From assembly GCA_001275005.1 (NCBI GenBank), contig JWZX01002058.1, positions 1 through 27,896 on the forward strand: DNA of 27,896 nt, written 5' to 3'. This stretch comes from Chrysochromulina tobinii (lineage: Eukaryota; Haptophyta; Prymnesiales; Chrysochromulinaceae). Each line of letters begins with the position of its first letter. Within the stretch, counting starts at the first letter, position 1. The notes below the pieces were generated by a model. The model worked only from the letters and a program-made list of their open reading frames with translations, was not told the DNA's origin and made no database searches. A program made the position numbers and the translations under genes. Positions 1 to 8,658 of this stretch are shown one piece after another.

Positions 1-38
1 CGGCGGTGGGGGCGGTGGGGGCGGTGGGGACGGGACGG
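1..38. repeat. GGCGGTGGG-type minisatellite
   Basis: Three near-identical GC-rich units of about nine bases sit at the very left edge. On the minus strand they encode a Pro-Thr-Ala repeat in the IQ-motif protein. The array may continue outside the window. Confidence 0.6.
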
Positions 39-895
39 GCGTCGTGGCGGGCGTCGCCCGCTCCGTCGCTCGCCACGGGGTACCAGCGATGCTGTCCCAC
101 CGCCTGCCAGTTTGCGGGCTGCGCTACCGGGTACCAGCCCGGTACGACGCTCGCACTCGTCGTGTCGCCGCTTGCGGCTTCACAACTAGAAGCATCTCCC
201 TCGCCCTCCCAGAGGCTCCCTCTAAGCCGTTCCGCCGCCGCGAGCACGGCGGCCACCTCAGCATCGCCCTCGCCCTCCCAAACGCTGTGCGTGCGCTGAA
301 GAGTGCGCGCGCTCGCCAGCTGCCGCGCCTCGGCGCGCGCCTCGCGACCGCGAATCTGACTCTGGATCAGCACTGCCGCCTCCTGCTCGATCTGGCGTTG
401 CTGGTGCTCCTGCCTCGGTAAGTTGTGCGCCGCGGGCGCGCGTTGCGATTGCTCGCGTCTCACAGTATCGTTCTTCTTCTTCGTGAGCTTGCCCATCTCC
501 GCCGCTGCCCGCTCGGCCTCCGCTGCACCCGCCTGGGCTTGCGCCGCTGCACGTGCCTGATGGGCTTGCTTCGAAGCTGCGCTCTTAGCGCGCTCCTCTT
601 TCCGCACGAGCTTATCCATCTCCGCCGCTTCGCGCTCGGCCTCCGCTCGTCGCAGTGCATAATAGGCCCTATAGGCAGCGAGATCATTGGCACGCTGGTT
701 CGCACAGTACCGAGCTGCACTGCGCCTGCCTTTGCTGTCCACCGCTGCGGCGTAATGCATCACGGCCCGCTTTCCGGTTGGTTGCGGTGGCGGCTTGAAC
801 TCTGGCACAAGGTCGGCGATCACGTCGCGCACGACAGCTCTCTGAAAGTCGCGAGTGCTGTCGATTCTGTCCAAGAGGTCGGCCTCAGACGCCAT
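1..895 (-). CDS. IQ-motif coiled-coil protein, 3' end outside window
   Basis: An open minus-strand frame of 298 codons runs from an ATG at 895 to the left edge without a stop, so the C-terminus is missing. The N-terminus begins MASEADLLDRIDS. Residues about 80-165 are Ala/Glu/Lys/Arg-rich and probably helical, with a repeated segment (AEREAAEMDKL, then AERAAAEMGKL). An IQ-type calmodulin-binding motif follows at residues 177-187 (IQSQIRGREAR, fitting IQxxxRGxxxR). Next come two copies of WEGEGDA spaced 23 residues apart, two WYPVA segments, and a Pro-Thr-Ala repeat at the edge. IQ motifs normally bind calmodulin or related EF-hand proteins; beyond that I recognise no family. It lies head to head with MAD1, 167 bp between starts. 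Plus-strand frames over the same DNA have no recognisable content. Confidence 0.72.
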   Translation of the reverse strand, partial: MASEADLLDRIDSTRDFQRAVVRDVIADLVPEFKPPPQPTGKRAVMHYAAAVDSKGRRSAARYCANQRANDLAAYRAYYALRRAEAEREAAEMDKLVRKEERAKSAASKQAHQARAAAQAQAGAAEAERAAAEMGKLTKKKNDTVRREQSQRAPAAHNLPRQEHQQRQIEQEAAVLIQSQIRGREARAEARQLASARTLQRTHSVWEGEGDAEVAAVLAAAERLRGSLWEGEGDASSCEAASGDTTSASVVPGWYPVAQPANWQAVGQHRWYPVASDGAGDARHDARPVPTAPTAPTA

Positions 896-1062
896 CCTCG
901 GTTCTGTTATTCGGACCGCCATCTCCAAACGCAAACCTTGCTGCGGGAGGCCGGGCCGTGAACGGCGGCAGAAGAGGGGCGTTGTTCAGGGGCATCGAAC
1001 GAGGTGTTGTTCGTTTGAATTTGAGCTACATTTGTACATTAGGACCCGTTCCCCACAGCGCT
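896..1062. promoter_or_regulatory. Divergent intergenic region, probable shared promoter
   Basis: These 167 bp separate the start of the minus-strand IQ-motif gene (ATG at 895) from the MAD1 start (ATG at 1063). The right part is less GC-rich than its surroundings and holds CTACATTTGT at 1026-1035. The same ten bases occur at 17644-17653 in another divergent promoter of this window. No TATA box is evident. The promoter role is inferred from gene orientation. Confidence 0.45.
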
Positions 1063-3348
1063 ATGGAGACTCCTCTGGGCTTCAAGGCGCCTCGCGGCTT
1101 GACGCGCTCGTCAGCCAAGCGCGCCGCGCCCTGGTCCGGTAACGTTGAGCAGCAGGAGCCGACGCCCTTCAAGCGCCCGGCCCTTCTTGACCGCCTCGAT
1201 GAGGTCGCCCGCCCGGATGAGGTCCTCCGCCTCGAGGAGGAGGTGGAAGAGCTGCGCAAGAAGCTCGATGAGGAGCAGGAGGCGACGCGCAAGGCGTCGC
1301 ACGAGCATGCGCTCGAGCTCCTCCGCGAGAAGCACAAGCGCGAGGAGCTCGAGATCGGCCTCGGGCACCTCCAACGCTCGGAAGCGTCCTGGCGGGCAAA
1401 GTACGAGGGGGAGCGCTTGCGTCGCGAGGAGGAGCGCCGAGGCCACCTGGAGGAGCGCGAGCGTGCGGAGGTGCTCATGCAGAGTGCCCGCGAGGAATAC
1501 ATCGCGGAGGCCGAGGAACAGAGCCATGAGCTGCGCCGTACCATCTCGTCGCTGCAGAGCGACCTGCAGGCGGCCAAGAAGGAGGCGGCCGACGCTGCCG
1601 CTCAGGAGGGAGGAGCGGCAGCGTTTGCTGGCTCGGCCCTGCGCGGCTCGGCGGAGCTGGAAGCCCTGCGGCGTGCGGAGGACGCGGAGGCGGCGCGAGA
1701 GGCGCTCACGGCGCAGTTGCGCAAGGCCGAGCGCCAGGTGGCCATCGCGGCCGACGTGCAGACGTTGTATGAGGCGACTCGGAGGGAGTTGGTGGAGCTG
1801 CGAGCCACACGGCATGCCGCGTCCGTCGCGGGCGCGGCCGGTGGCACGTTTTCGAGCGCCGCCTCGAGCTCCGACCACGCGGAGCTGCGCCGCCAGATCG
1901 AGGCGGCCGAGGCGCTGCGGGAGACGCACAACGCTCTCCTCACGCGCCATGCGCAGCTCGAGGTGCAAGTGCAGTCATGGTGCGCGCTCTTCGCCGCGGA
2001 GCTCGACAACCCGGCGGCGGCCGCGGCGGCGGCGCCTTCCTTTTCGGGCTCGTCCGCGGGCGTGCGCCGCGTGCTCACCGACGAAGGGCTCCCAGAGGCG
2101 GGCGCGGCCGAGGCGGTCCGCACGCGACTGCGCGAGCTGCGCGCGCGCGAGAGAGCGCTCGTCTCCGAGCAATGGCAACTACAGTCCGCGGTGCGCACGC
2201 TCGAAGCGGCGGAGGCGACGGCGGCACGCGAACTCACCGGGCTCAAGAGCGAGCTCGCCAGCGCGCAGCAGCGCGCGAGCGCTGCGGAAGCGCGCGCTGA
2301 GCGCGAGGGCGCTCGCGCGAGCGGCGCCGAAACGGCTCGCGAGCACGATCACGAGTACATTTTGAAGCTCGAGGCGGACCGAGAGCGGCTGCGCCTGACC
2401 AAGGCGAGCGGCGCGCCCGCCGAGGCGTCCGGCGCCAGCGCCGAGGGCCGAACCAGCACGGAGGACGACGCGGTCGCTGCGGCGGGCACGGCGGCCTTAC
2501 GGGCCGAGATCTCGGTGCTACGGGACCGTTGCGGGCTCCTCGAGAGGCACGCGAGTGCGTCGGCGGACAAGGAGGCGGCCGCGGCGGCCGAGGTGCGGCA
2601 GGCGAAGCTCGAGGCAGCGGACGCCAAGGCCGCGGCCAAGGCGGCCTCTGCCAGGGCGAGCGAGCTTGAGCGGCTCGCGGGAGCTCAGGATGCCGGTAAG
2701 GATGCCGGCGGCCGGGGGGCACCGAAGGGGGGGGCTGCCAAGGTGCTGAGCCTGAAAGACAACCCAGCGTCGCAGGCGCAGGGGGCGCTGCTCGACAGCC
2801 TGCGTGCCAAGGTGAGCTCGCTCGAGATGCAGCTTCGTCTGCTGCAGGAGTCCAACGCTGTGCTCGCGGAGGGCAGCGAGACTTCGTCTGCCGCCGTGCT
2901 CGGCGCGGCCGCGGCGGCCGAGCACGCGGCGGCGACGCTCGCGGCGCAGAACGTGGCGAACGAGCTGCGCAGGCAGGTGAGCGAGCTCGAGATGGACAAG
3001 CTCAAGCTCCAAAAGGGCTTCGAGAGCGCGTTCAAGTCCAACATCAAGCGGTTTCGCGAGTCGTCCATGAAGATCACCGGCTATCGCATCGATATGCGTC
3101 ATCTTGAAGGCTCGAAGGCGGGAGCGGACATGTTTGACGTGTACCTCATCGACCACGTGCGCAAGGAGCCGCTCCACTTCCGGCTCTCCGATGCAGATCA
3201 CGCCCAGGCGGAGATCCTCCCTTCGCCGCTGCTCGAGAAGCTCCTCGCCGAGCACCCCTTTCTCGAGGACTATCTCAAGGAGGGCAACTTTGCCGCCTTC
3301 CTTGCCGCTGCCACGCTCGAGCTCAACAAGAAGGCGCGAGCGAGCTAG
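1063..3348 (+). CDS. MAD1: Mitotic spindle assembly checkpoint protein MAD1
   Basis: A 761-residue single-exon protein. MAD1 recruits and converts MAD2 at unattached kinetochores, and the sequence fits in three ways. Nearly the whole length to about residue 540 is Glu/Lys/Arg/Ala-rich coiled coil. At residues 560-568 KVLSLKDNP matches the MAD2-interaction motif of MAD1 proteins (KVL, a hydrophobic residue, then NP). The last about 120 residues match the globular RWD-like C-terminal domain: FRESSMKITGYRID near 660-677 and the terminal AAFLAAATLEL. The start is the ATG at 1063; the frame is open upstream to 958 but only from a GTG. The Arg-Leu-Lys motif used by animal and yeast MAD1 to bind Bub1, just before the C-terminal domain, seems replaced by Gly-Phe-Glu. 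Length is close to human MAD1 (about 718). Apparent antisense frames reflect high GC. Confidence 0.9.
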   Translation: METPLGFKAPRGLTRSSAKRAAPWSGNVEQQEPTPFKRPALLDRLDEVARPDEVLRLEEEVEELRKKLDEEQEATRKASHEHALELLREKHKREELEIGLGHLQRSEASWRAKYEGERLRREEERRGHLEERERAEVLMQSAREEYIAEAEEQSHELRRTISSLQSDLQAAKKEAADAAAQEGGAAAFAGSALRGSAELEALRRAEDAEAAREALTAQLRKAERQVAIAADVQTLYEATRRELVELRATRHAASVAGAAGGTFSSAASSSDHAELRRQIEAAEALRETHNALLTRHAQLEVQVQSWCALFAAELDNPAAAAAAAPSFSGSSAGVRRVLTDEGLPEAGAAEAVRTRLRELRARERALVSEQWQLQSAVRTLEAAEATAARELTGLKSELASAQQRASAAEARAEREGARASGAETAREHDHEYILKLEADRERLRLTKASGAPAEASGASAEGRTSTEDDAVAAAGTAALRAEISVLRDRCGLLERHASASADKEAAAAAEVRQAKLEAADAKAAAKAASARASELERLAGAQDAGKDAGGRGAPKGGAAKVLSLKDNPASQAQGALLDSLRAKVSSLEMQLRLLQESNAVLAEGSETSSAAVLGAAAAAEHAAATLAAQNVANELRRQVSELEMDKLKLQKGFESAFKSNIKRFRESSMKITGYRIDMRHLEGSKAGADMFDVYLIDHVRKEPLHFRLSDADHAQAEILPSPLLEKLLAEHPFLEDYLKEGNFAAFLAAATLELNKKARAS

Positions 3349-3464
3349 AGGATGCAAAAGCTTCGAAACACAGTGTTAAGTGTTGAAACCGTACCCGGTA
3401 TGCCAACCACAATCAACGGTTTGGGCAAGGCTCCCGCACTCATCAACGAATTCACAGCGTCCGA

Positions 3465-4496
3465 ATGCAGGTGCCGCTGACCCGAGTCCTCGCATCTTGC
3501 CTCCTCCTAGCCAACGTGCAGGCACTCGCAAATGAGTTTCACCCGACGTGGCGACCCGGCTCCATCGGGCCCAAGGTGAGTGGTCAGGCTGCGGCATGCC
3601 GCGAGAAGGTCTTCTCGTTCGGAGGCCTGCTGGGTTCGGCAGGTTCGCCGACAACCGATGAGCTCTGGGCATTCGACGATGGACGATGGACCAAGGTCAA
3701 GACCGGAGCCCGCACGCCCGGTCGTCGCATGTACGCGGCGTCTGCCATGCTCGAGGGCGCATTCTACGTGTTTGGAGGCTGGGATCCGGGCGCCCCGGGC
3801 TCCGGCGGCACCTTCAAGGACGACTCATGGAGGCTCGATCTCGAGAGCCTGGAGTGGAAGCCGCTCGCGCAGCTGCCGTGCGGCCCCGTGTCGCGCCACA
3901 CAGCGGTGACCGTCGGCGACAAGATCGTCCTCCATACGTTCCGTGAGAAAGTCGTCGTGTGCGAGGGTGAAGTGATCAGAGAGCAGTCAACGAGCGGAGA
4001 AGCGCCCGTCGGTGTGAGCATGTGCGCCGCAGCGGCTCTGGGCGCGGACGCCATGCTCATCTTCGGTGGCTCAACGAAAACCCAAGGCATGTCTGCTGAT
4101 GCCTTCGTCCTCGACACGCGCACGTGGGCCTGGCGCAAGCTCCGGCCGACGAGTGTGGAGCGCCCGAGCCCAAGGGGAAGTTGTTGTGCCGCCGCCATCG
4201 ACCCCTCGACGTGCATCGTGTTTGGTGGCGCGGGACTCGGTGGCGGGGGCTATCAAGGCGGATCCGGGTTGACGCCATTCGACGAGACCTGGAAGCTGAC
4301 CGTGGACGGCGAGGAGTGCCACTGGGAGCGGCTGAGCGTTGAGGCGCCGCTACCGGCTGCTCGAGTCGCAGCGTCGCTCAGCGCACTGCCCTCAGGGGAG
4401 TTGCTGCTGCACGGCGGCTGGTCGCCGTCGACGAAGGAGACGTTTGACGAATCGTGGCTTCTCAACGTGGCTCCGTATTCATGGACCCACGATTGA
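3465..4496 (+). CDS. Secreted kelch-repeat protein
   Basis: A 343-residue protein with a typical signal peptide (MQVPLTRVLASCLLLANVQA, then Leu-Ala). The mature part consists of kelch motifs: hydrophobic strand plus Gly-Gly (VFSFGG, FYVFGGW, MLIFGGS, CIVFGGAG, LLLHGGW), each followed by a conserved Trp (ELWAFDDGRWTKV, DSWRLDLESLEW, WAWRKL, ETWKLTV, ESWLLNV). Five or six blades are visible, consistent with one beta-propeller. There is no transmembrane segment or second domain. Kelch propellers usually bind proteins or sugars; the ligand cannot be told from sequence. Pairs of cysteines (Cys-Cys near 4185) suit a secreted fold. The gene begins only 116 bp after MAD1 on the same strand. Confidence 0.82.
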   Translation: MQVPLTRVLASCLLLANVQALANEFHPTWRPGSIGPKVSGQAAACREKVFSFGGLLGSAGSPTTDELWAFDDGRWTKVKTGARTPGRRMYAASAMLEGAFYVFGGWDPGAPGSGGTFKDDSWRLDLESLEWKPLAQLPCGPVSRHTAVTVGDKIVLHTFREKVVVCEGEVIREQSTSGEAPVGVSMCAAAALGADAMLIFGGSTKTQGMSADAFVLDTRTWAWRKLRPTSVERPSPRGSCCAAAIDPSTCIVFGGAGLGGGGYQGGSGLTPFDETWKLTVDGEECHWERLSVEAPLPAARVAASLSALPSGELLLHGGWSPSTKETFDESWLLNVAPYSWTHD

Positions 4497-6237
4497 GACG
4501 AAATGGTAGCGAGCGTGCCCTCTTCTCTGGGACCCTCTTCAGACATACTGTGGAGCTGGGTCCTGAAATCTGCTCTGAGGTGTTGCATCAGGTCCTCGCT
4601 CCGGCCTCCGCTCGTGGCGGCCGCGGTCGAGCGCGCGCGCTCGGTGTGAGACGGTGACGTTGAATCCGGGGTCCCCGCGTGCGAACGGAACAGAAGTCGG
4701 AACGCGGTTTAGGTTCGCTACGAAAAAATACGTAGCGTAGGTGCTGAGTATGTCGTAGTACGTAGGTGGAACGCCGAATGGTCGTGATACAGGACCCAGA
4801 AACTAAGTAAGTGGCCGCCGGAGAGTCGAGAGCGAGAGGCGGCAAGCGGGGTGTACGTTAGTTCGTGAAGAGTAGAAAGTCCTACTATGTTTGGATTGTA
4901 ACACCGCGTGTGTATACGCAAGTTTTCGCCACGATCGAGGCCCATGAGACGTGTGCACAGTAGGTACCTGTGTAAAGGGGACGGCGCCGTAGAGTCCCCT
5001 CTCGCGCCCACTCGCCGGTCTGCGCTGTAACTGCTCCTAAACGTTCAGCTTGGTATATGGTACAAACGAGCCGCAACTCACGACAGACCTTGCGAGGTTT
5101 CACCTCGATCTCGTCACCTCGGACCTCTCTGATATGCACATGGCCCCTCGGCAGTCCAGCGGCCGTGATCACTTGGTATGCACTACTTCCGACCAGGTGG
5201 CCGCAGACCAGGCGCGGGATAGGCGACCTCGGGCGAGCCGCGATGGTTGACTGGTGTTGGGCAAGTTCTGAGCCACTGTCACGAGGTTCTCGACGTTGGC
5301 CGTGTGGGTGGGCACCTCTTGAACTTGCCACAGCTTCTTGCTCCGGGACCACAGCCTCACACCGGGAGCGACGTTGTGCGCGGCGGGCTCCTCGACTGGG
5401 ATGGCATGCCTAGATGTGTGCGCGCGGTGGGCCGACCCGAGAACGAATGAGTCACGAATCGGGCCTTGCGCTTGAGTCCCGAATCCACGACGAGCGACGG
5501 TCACGATGAGCCGGCTGGGGGTACCGAGGACGGGGGAACCCATTAGCTGGACGCACAGTGGCGCGAGGAGAGCTTTTGACGAATTTTTGTTTCGGACATA
5601 TTTGACGAACCCATTGAACTACTTCGGGCCTTCCTTTGTGGTGCAGGGGGTGACGAGGGACAACCTGGCTCTGCCCTCGCGCGGGGAGCAAGCGGGGAGC
5701 GGGACCCTCCGCCCGCCGGGCACTGGCAAAGATGAATGCCGGGGAATTGGAAAGGGAAACAATGGCGAATGCGATATGGTTGCGTGGCAAAGTAACGCGA
5801 AACGGTGCGGCAAAATGCGCGGCAATGACCAATGTCCAATGTTACTGCACACCACCGCCACGCTTTGTAATGCCTGGGTACCCCCCTCGCCACGTGTGCG
5901 CTGCCGTCTTCAGGCGTGTTTTACGCTGCGGTGGCGACACTCGAGAGGCGGTTACAACACCCCCCCAATGCTAGTCTGTACTGCGGTGGCGACACTCGAG
6001 AGCCGCACATCACAGGAGCTCGCTATAGCAAGGCCGCTCATGCCCATCCAATGCCCATCCCCATCCGTCTTCAGCGCGCCGGCAGAGCCTGGAAGGTCTG
6101 TCGCTCCTCGGCGTCGATGCGCAGCGTCATCGTACAAGCTCAGCATCGTGACCACCATCGCCATCGCACCCTCCCTCCATGCAGACCTTGACCGGTGACG
6201 CTCGGCAGGCCTTGGCGCTCTACGCCCTACGCCCGGC
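4497..6237. other. Gene-poor interval between two convergent genes
   Basis: These 1.74 kb lie between the 3' ends of the kelch gene (plus) and the XS-XH gene (minus), so no promoter is needed here. GC content is lower and base use more even than in the flanking genes. Open frames up to 230 codons exist on both strands, but none shows a domain, a signal peptide or codon bias like the neighbours. A minus-strand stretch around 5275-5410 weakly resembles the protease-to-integrase linker of Ty1/copia retrotransposons. A 22-bp direct repeat lies at 5926-6002. I see no RNA gene. Confidence 0.5.
5926..6002. repeat. 22-bp exact direct repeat
   Basis: CTGCGGTGGCGACACTCGAG followed by AG occurs at 5926-5947 and again at 5981-6002, a spacing of 55 bp. 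The DNA between is unrelated and contains a C7 run. No function is apparent; it could be a footprint or a fragment of a dispersed repeat. Confidence 0.7.
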
Positions 6238-8580
6238 TCAACTCGGCGCACTGCGGCGGGTAGCCAGGTCTGCAGGCGTGAAGCCGGGCACCTCGGAGCG
6301 CATGCCTCCGTCGAAGGCGCTGTCGAGCTGCGCTGCGTGCTCGAGGAGGAACGCCACCTTTTGCGCGTGGCTCATGGGCTCATCCTTTTCCAGGTCCCAC
6401 GCGACCTTGGCGGCGCTGTAGCCCGTCGATACGTCGCACGACTGATACTCGTTGACCTGCTCGCGGAGGTAGTGGAGGATGCCGTCGGCCTTCGTCTTGT
6501 AGCGATCTCGAATCGAGCGTACGAACGACGCGTCGTGGCCCGGGATGGGCGGCCGTGGGAATGCGTTGATGACCTCGCCCTTGCCGTCACGAATCACATT
6601 GGGCTTCTGCTCCTGCGCCGGGATGTCATGTTCGCAGATGGCGGTGTAGGAGCCGCCGCGAAAGTAAAAGGCGTCCTTGTACGAAAACGGCGGTGCGCCC
6701 GGCGTAGGGCGGTTTTCGGGTGACTCCGCCTCCGGTGAGTACGGCAACTTCTCTGCACCCTCGATGACTGCCTGCCAGTTGCTTACCTCGTTGAAGAGAG
6801 CGATCTGCGCCATCGACGCCCTACCCTTCATCATTAGCTGCGGGGTCGGGATCGTGGTCATGCCCAAGGCGCGTAGCTTTTGATGCGACAGGTCGCCCAT
6901 CTGCCTCCAGCCGAAGCGACCGGAGGCAGAGATCTTCTCGACCCACCCCTGCTTCTTGAAGAGCTCGTCGATGGGCTTGAAGGCCGTCTTGAACGCCTGG
7001 ACCTGGGACACCTGGTGCATATACGTGCTCTCGTCGGGCCGGCCCGCCTCGATGGACTCCGCTTCTTGGCGCGCCTGGCGCACCTCCTCCTCCTTCTCTT
7101 GCAGCTTCAGCTCGAACTTGTGCTTCTCCTCATCCATCTGCACCTTGAGAACCTGTAGAATCTCCGCGCGCCGCGCCTCGTGTGCTCGCCGCTCCTCCGC
7201 CTGCGCCGCTGTCTGTGCTTGGGCGGCAGCTTGTGCCTTTTCCCGCTCAAACTCGGCGGCCTGCGCCTGCAGTAGCGCCTGCGCCTCGCGGTCCTTCTGC
7301 ATCATCATGCTCTTGAACTGCGCGAGCTCCATTTGCGTGTTGCGCATCTTCATCTCGGTCGCTCGCTGCGCCTCCACAGCCTGCACATGGCGCATCTGTT
7401 CCTTGAAGGCGGCGCTGCCAAACTCTCGCATCAGGCCTGCCTGTGCTTGCCGCTGCCGATCCTGCTCCTCTTGATATCGACGCTGCGAGTCCTTCAACGA
7501 CGTATTGAGAAGCTCGATCTGGTGCTGCGCCTCCCGCAGCTGCGCCTCGTCTGCCTTTCTCTGCTCACCGTGCGAGCGCTCTATCTCCTGCCGACGCTGC
7601 ACCTCTTTCTCGTTCTCGGCAGCCAGGGCGACATTCTTGAGCTTCTCCTCGGAGGCGACCTGCGCGAGCTTCTTGACGCGCTCGTTCTGCTTCGCCTTTT
7701 CGTCCGCGAGCAGGCGCGGCTCAAACTGGGCGTGCTTGAGCAGGTGCTTGGCCCACTTGGGCTCGCGACGCTGCCAATTCTGAAACGTGTTCCAGTCGAC
7801 GAGGCGCGCGCGTCGTTCCTCGTTCTCCAGGCTGCACGCCTGCTCGAAGGCACGGTAATGCTCGTCGGCGGGCGTCGCGAAGAGCAAGACTGCGTCGCCT
7901 CGGAAGGTGGGCTCATACACTGGGACGCACTGGGACGGCGTCCACTTTGTAAACTTCTCCTTGAGCTTCGCAGCAGAATCGCCTTCCGCGGCCGTGAGGT
8001 GCTTGAGCATGATGAGCGGCGGCCACGCGATCTGTGCTTGTGGCTGCTGTGCCTCAACACGATCCCTTGGCTGCACGGGCGGCAGCTCCGACTGGTTCTT
8101 CAGCTTGCAGAGCAGCACATAGTGCAGCTGCTCTTCGGGCTCGAAACGGGCCCATGCTCCAGGGTCGTTCCGCGGCGGTGGCCGATGGCCTATCGCCGCT
8201 GTCTTGCCGCCGGGCTGCGCGCCACAGTGTTGCTCGAGATGGCACATCTGCTGGATGCAATTCCTCGAGCAGAACGCGCGGCCACCAAGCTGCGTGTGAG
8301 GGGATGTCGGGTCGACGCACAGATCGAATCCGCTCGATTCTCGCAGCAGATCGTAAGCGGCACGGTCCACTTTGTAAAACTCGGCCAGGCCTTCTCTGGT
8401 AAAGGGGCAGCTGCCGCGGACGACAGTCAGATAACCAGCTCTCATGACCGTCTTGTCAAGAAGCCCCTCAAGTACCTGCTGCCATTGCACGCTGGGCGTG
8501 GTTCTGGACGAGCCACCGGGGGCTGCTCCATCGTCGGAACCCTCGCCGTCGGAATCAGCCCAGCCTCGACCTCGTTTCAT
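6238..8580 (-). CDS. XS domain / coiled coil / XH domain protein (FDM/IDN2/SGS3-like)
   Basis: A 780-residue single-exon protein; the first ATG is at 8580 (frame open to 8613 from a TTG). A Cys/His cluster at about 104-119 (CSRNCIQQMCHLEQHC) could bind zinc. Residues about 183-275 resemble the XS domain: an Ala-Trp-Pro-Pro opening (AWPPLIML), FRGDAVLLF in the centre and a closing Trp-containing segment. About 275-515 is a long Gln/Glu/Arg/Ala-rich coiled coil. About 557-751 resembles the XH domain: RQMGDL near the start, then VNEYQSCDVSTGYS and AWDLEKDE, parallel to the NEY..SGRY..LWNF signature, with an inserted Pro-rich loop (about 610-690). In plants this order defines IDN2/FDM proteins, which bind double-stranded RNA in RNA-directed DNA methylation. 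Similarity is from motifs only. Its start is 78 bp from the upstream methyltransferase's stop. Confidence 0.62.
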   Translation of the reverse strand: MKRGRGWADSDGEGSDDGAAPGGSSRTTPSVQWQQVLEGLLDKTVMRAGYLTVVRGSCPFTREGLAEFYKVDRAAYDLLRESSGFDLCVDPTSPHTQLGGRAFCSRNCIQQMCHLEQHCGAQPGGKTAAIGHRPPPRNDPGAWARFEPEEQLHYVLLCKLKNQSELPPVQPRDRVEAQQPQAQIAWPPLIMLKHLTAAEGDSAAKLKEKFTKWTPSQCVPVYEPTFRGDAVLLFATPADEHYRAFEQACSLENEERRARLVDWNTFQNWQRREPKWAKHLLKHAQFEPRLLADEKAKQNERVKKLAQVASEEKLKNVALAAENEKEVQRRQEIERSHGEQRKADEAQLREAQHQIELLNTSLKDSQRRYQEEQDRQRQAQAGLMREFGSAAFKEQMRHVQAVEAQRATEMKMRNTQMELAQFKSMMMQKDREAQALLQAQAAEFEREKAQAAAQAQTAAQAEERRAHEARRAEILQVLKVQMDEEKHKFELKLQEKEEEVRQARQEAESIEAGRPDESTYMHQVSQVQAFKTAFKPIDELFKKQGWVEKISASGRFGWRQMGDLSHQKLRALGMTTIPTPQLMMKGRASMAQIALFNEVSNWQAVIEGAEKLPYSPEAESPENRPTPGAPPFSYKDAFYFRGGSYTAICEHDIPAQEQKPNVIRDGKGEVINAFPRPPIPGHDASFVRSIRDRYKTKADGILHYLREQVNEYQSCDVSTGYSAAKVAWDLEKDEPMSHAQKVAFLLEHAAQLDSAFDGGMRSEVPGFTPADLATRRSAPS

Positions 8581-8658
8581 TTCTTGTGGAGGGACGGAGA
8601 GGGACGGTTCCAAATTAGGTGCGAATACACCTGCCTGTTCACTGGGGCGACAAGGGGA

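Noticed and set aside
958-1062. Upstream extension of MAD1 by 35 codons
   Set aside because: It begins with GTG, adds sequence unlike any MAD1, and would overlap the only space for the divergent promoter.
1111-1968. Minus-strand frame of 285 codons opposite MAD1
   Set aside because: Leu/Arg-rich shadow of Glu/Ala/Lys coiled-coil codons; MAD1 on the sense strand is clear.
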